DNA from: Aliicoccus sp041838435
GTDB lineage: Bacteria > Bacillota > Bacilli > Staphylococcales > Salinicoccaceae
DNA length: 5,493 nucleotides
Direction: 5' to 3'
Assembly: GCA_041838435.1 (NCBI GenBank)
Contig: JBGYPO010000056.1
Span: forward strand, 1-5,493
Within the stretch, counting starts at the first letter, position 1, and each line of letters begins with the position of its first letter. The position numbers were made by a program, and so were the translations under genes. The notes below the pieces were generated by a model. That model was not told the origin of the DNA and searched no databases. It saw nothing but the letters and a program-made list of their open reading frames with translations. Shown here piece by piece: positions 4,630 to 5,493 of the stretch.

Positions 4630-5493
4630 ATGAAGAAAATTGTTACAGCACTCACTGCATCAGCAGCATTTGCAACGATTTCATTATCACAAGAAGCTGA
4701 GGCTTCACAATATACTGTACAACCAGGTGATTCCCTTTGGAAACTGGCTCAGGACAATAGCGTTTCAATAGACTCAATTAAGAAATTAAACAAATTGTCT
4801 TCAGATACAATATATGTGAACCAGAGCATTACATTGGAAGAGCAAGATACATATACAGTACAAGCTGGCGATACATTAAGTAAAATCGCAAATCAGTTTG
4901 GAACGAACTACAGAACTTTAATGGACCTGAACGGCATTACTTCTCATTTAATATATCCAGGTCAAGTCTTAAACTTAAAAGAAGAAGTTCAAGCACCAGC
5001 ACCTGAAGAAGTTGTAGAAAAAGAAGAGCCTGTAGTAGAACCTGTACAAGAAACAGTTGATGTTTACACAGTACAATCTGGAGACACATTAGCTAAAATC
5101 GGTTCACAGTTTGGTATCGATTATAAATTAATCGCTTCTTGGAACAACATCGAAGATGTAAACTACATCTATGTTGGTCAAAAATTAGCATTAACTGGTT
5201 CAGATCAAGTTGAAGCAGTTCAAGAAGAAGTTGAAGAAGACTACATACAAGAAATCGTTGAAGAAGTTACACAAGTTGAAGAAGATAACACAGTCGTAGA
5301 GACTGAAACTGACACAACTATTGATGCTTCTCAAGTAGAAACAATTGTTGAAGTTGAAGCACCACAAGCTGAAGTTGACGTAATCGATCAAGAAGCAGCA
5401 GCACAAGCGGAGGCTGAAAGAGTTGCAGCGGAACAAGCAGCAGCAGCACAAGCGGAGGCTGAAAGAGTTGCGGCGGAGCAAGCAGCAGCGGAA
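4630..5493 (+). CDS. Secreted three-LysM peptidoglycan-binding protein, partial (3' end outside window)
   Basis: The 288 codons seen here are open to the window edge. A signal peptide (residues 1-25) has a lysine start, a hydrophobic core and an AEA cleavage site before S26. Three LysM domains follow at about 28-69, 75-116 and 146-188, each opening YTVQ.GD; LysM binds N-acetylglucosamine in peptidoglycan. An acidic Pro/Val/Glu linker (118-143) separates domains two and three. A long Glu/Val/Thr-rich acidic stretch (about 192-255) leads into two copies of AQAEAERVAAEQAAA (258-272 and 273-287), probably helical. Staphylococcal Sle1-type amidases share the signal peptide and triple-LysM layout and end in a CHAP domain, but no catalytic domain is visible here. 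A wall hydrolase or wall-attached surface protein are both possible. The upstream WalR site supports a cell-wall role. Confidence 0.93.
   Translation, partial: MKKIVTALTASAAFATISLSQEAEASQYTVQPGDSLWKLAQDNSVSIDSIKKLNKLSSDTIYVNQSITLEEQDTYTVQAGDTLSKIANQFGTNYRTLMDLNGITSHLIYPGQVLNLKEEVQAPAPEEVVEKEEPVVEPVQETVDVYTVQSGDTLAKIGSQFGIDYKLIASWNNIEDVNYIYVGQKLALTGSDQVEAVQEEVEEDYIQEIVEEVTQVEEDNTVVETETDTTIDASQVETIVEVEAPQAEVDVIDQEAAAQAEAERVAAEQAAAAQAEAERVAAEQAAAE
5401..5490 (+). repeat. Two tandem 45-bp coding repeats in the LysM gene
   Basis: Units 5401-5445 and 5446-5490 encode the identical 15-residue unit AQAEAERVAAEQAAA. They differ at three bases, all synonymous third positions (GCA/GCG twice, GAA/GAG once). 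The array may continue past the window. Such repeats can change copy number by slippage or recombination. Confidence 0.9.

Noticed and set aside
5200..5481. 93-codon Cys/Phe/Asn-rich minus-strand frame
   Set aside because: It is the antisense of the Glu/Ala repeat region in the LysM gene; the repeated codons create a long open frame by composition.

Overview
The window looks like chromosomal DNA from a low-GC Gram-positive of the Staphylococcaceae, perhaps Macrococcus-like. This rests on AT-rich sequence, strong Shine-Dalgarno sites, a YebC protein of the YeeN/YeeI (YebC2) type close to remembered staphylococcal sequences, and a secreted multi-LysM protein resembling staphylococcal cell-wall hydrolases. 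The genus is inferred and was not tested by any search.

Layout. Bases 1-105 hold no confident gene. The first ~90 bases are about 60% GC, against clearly AT-rich surroundings, and could contain the last 22 codons of a rightward gene ending at 69. A hairpin terminator at 106-142 ends a leftward cluster. Read in transcription order (right to left), the minus strand carries a YebC2 translation factor (3617-4330), a DUF402 protein (3054-3581, GTG start) and a terminator-like hairpin (3032-3055). Then come a LysR-type regulator (2141-2995), a SET-family sugar-efflux transporter (908-2116), a DUF456 membrane protein (421-906) and an 88-residue lipoprotein with a five-heptad coiled coil (141-407). 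The last four genes are 1 to 24 bases apart and look like one operon.

The 299-base region 4331-4629 separates the leftward genes from a rightward one. It contains an extended -10 promoter for yebC, a perfect 22-bp inverted repeat, a perfect match to the WalR (YycF) consensus and a promoter for the rightward gene. That gene runs off the window end (4630-5493+). It encodes a signal peptide, three LysM domains, an acidic linker and the start of Ala/Gln/Glu-rich 15-residue repeats.

How the genes may work together. YebC2 and DUF402 form a short housekeeping unit (translation and probably nucleotide hydrolysis). LysR, the SET transporter, DUF456 and the lipoprotein form a regulator-exporter-envelope module with unknown substrate. 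The LysM protein is a secreted wall-binding protein probably under WalKR control. No defence, mobile-element or CRISPR content was seen. The least explained items are the 22-bp dyad, the regulator/exporter/DUF456/coiled-coil lipoprotein operon, and the GC-rich left edge.
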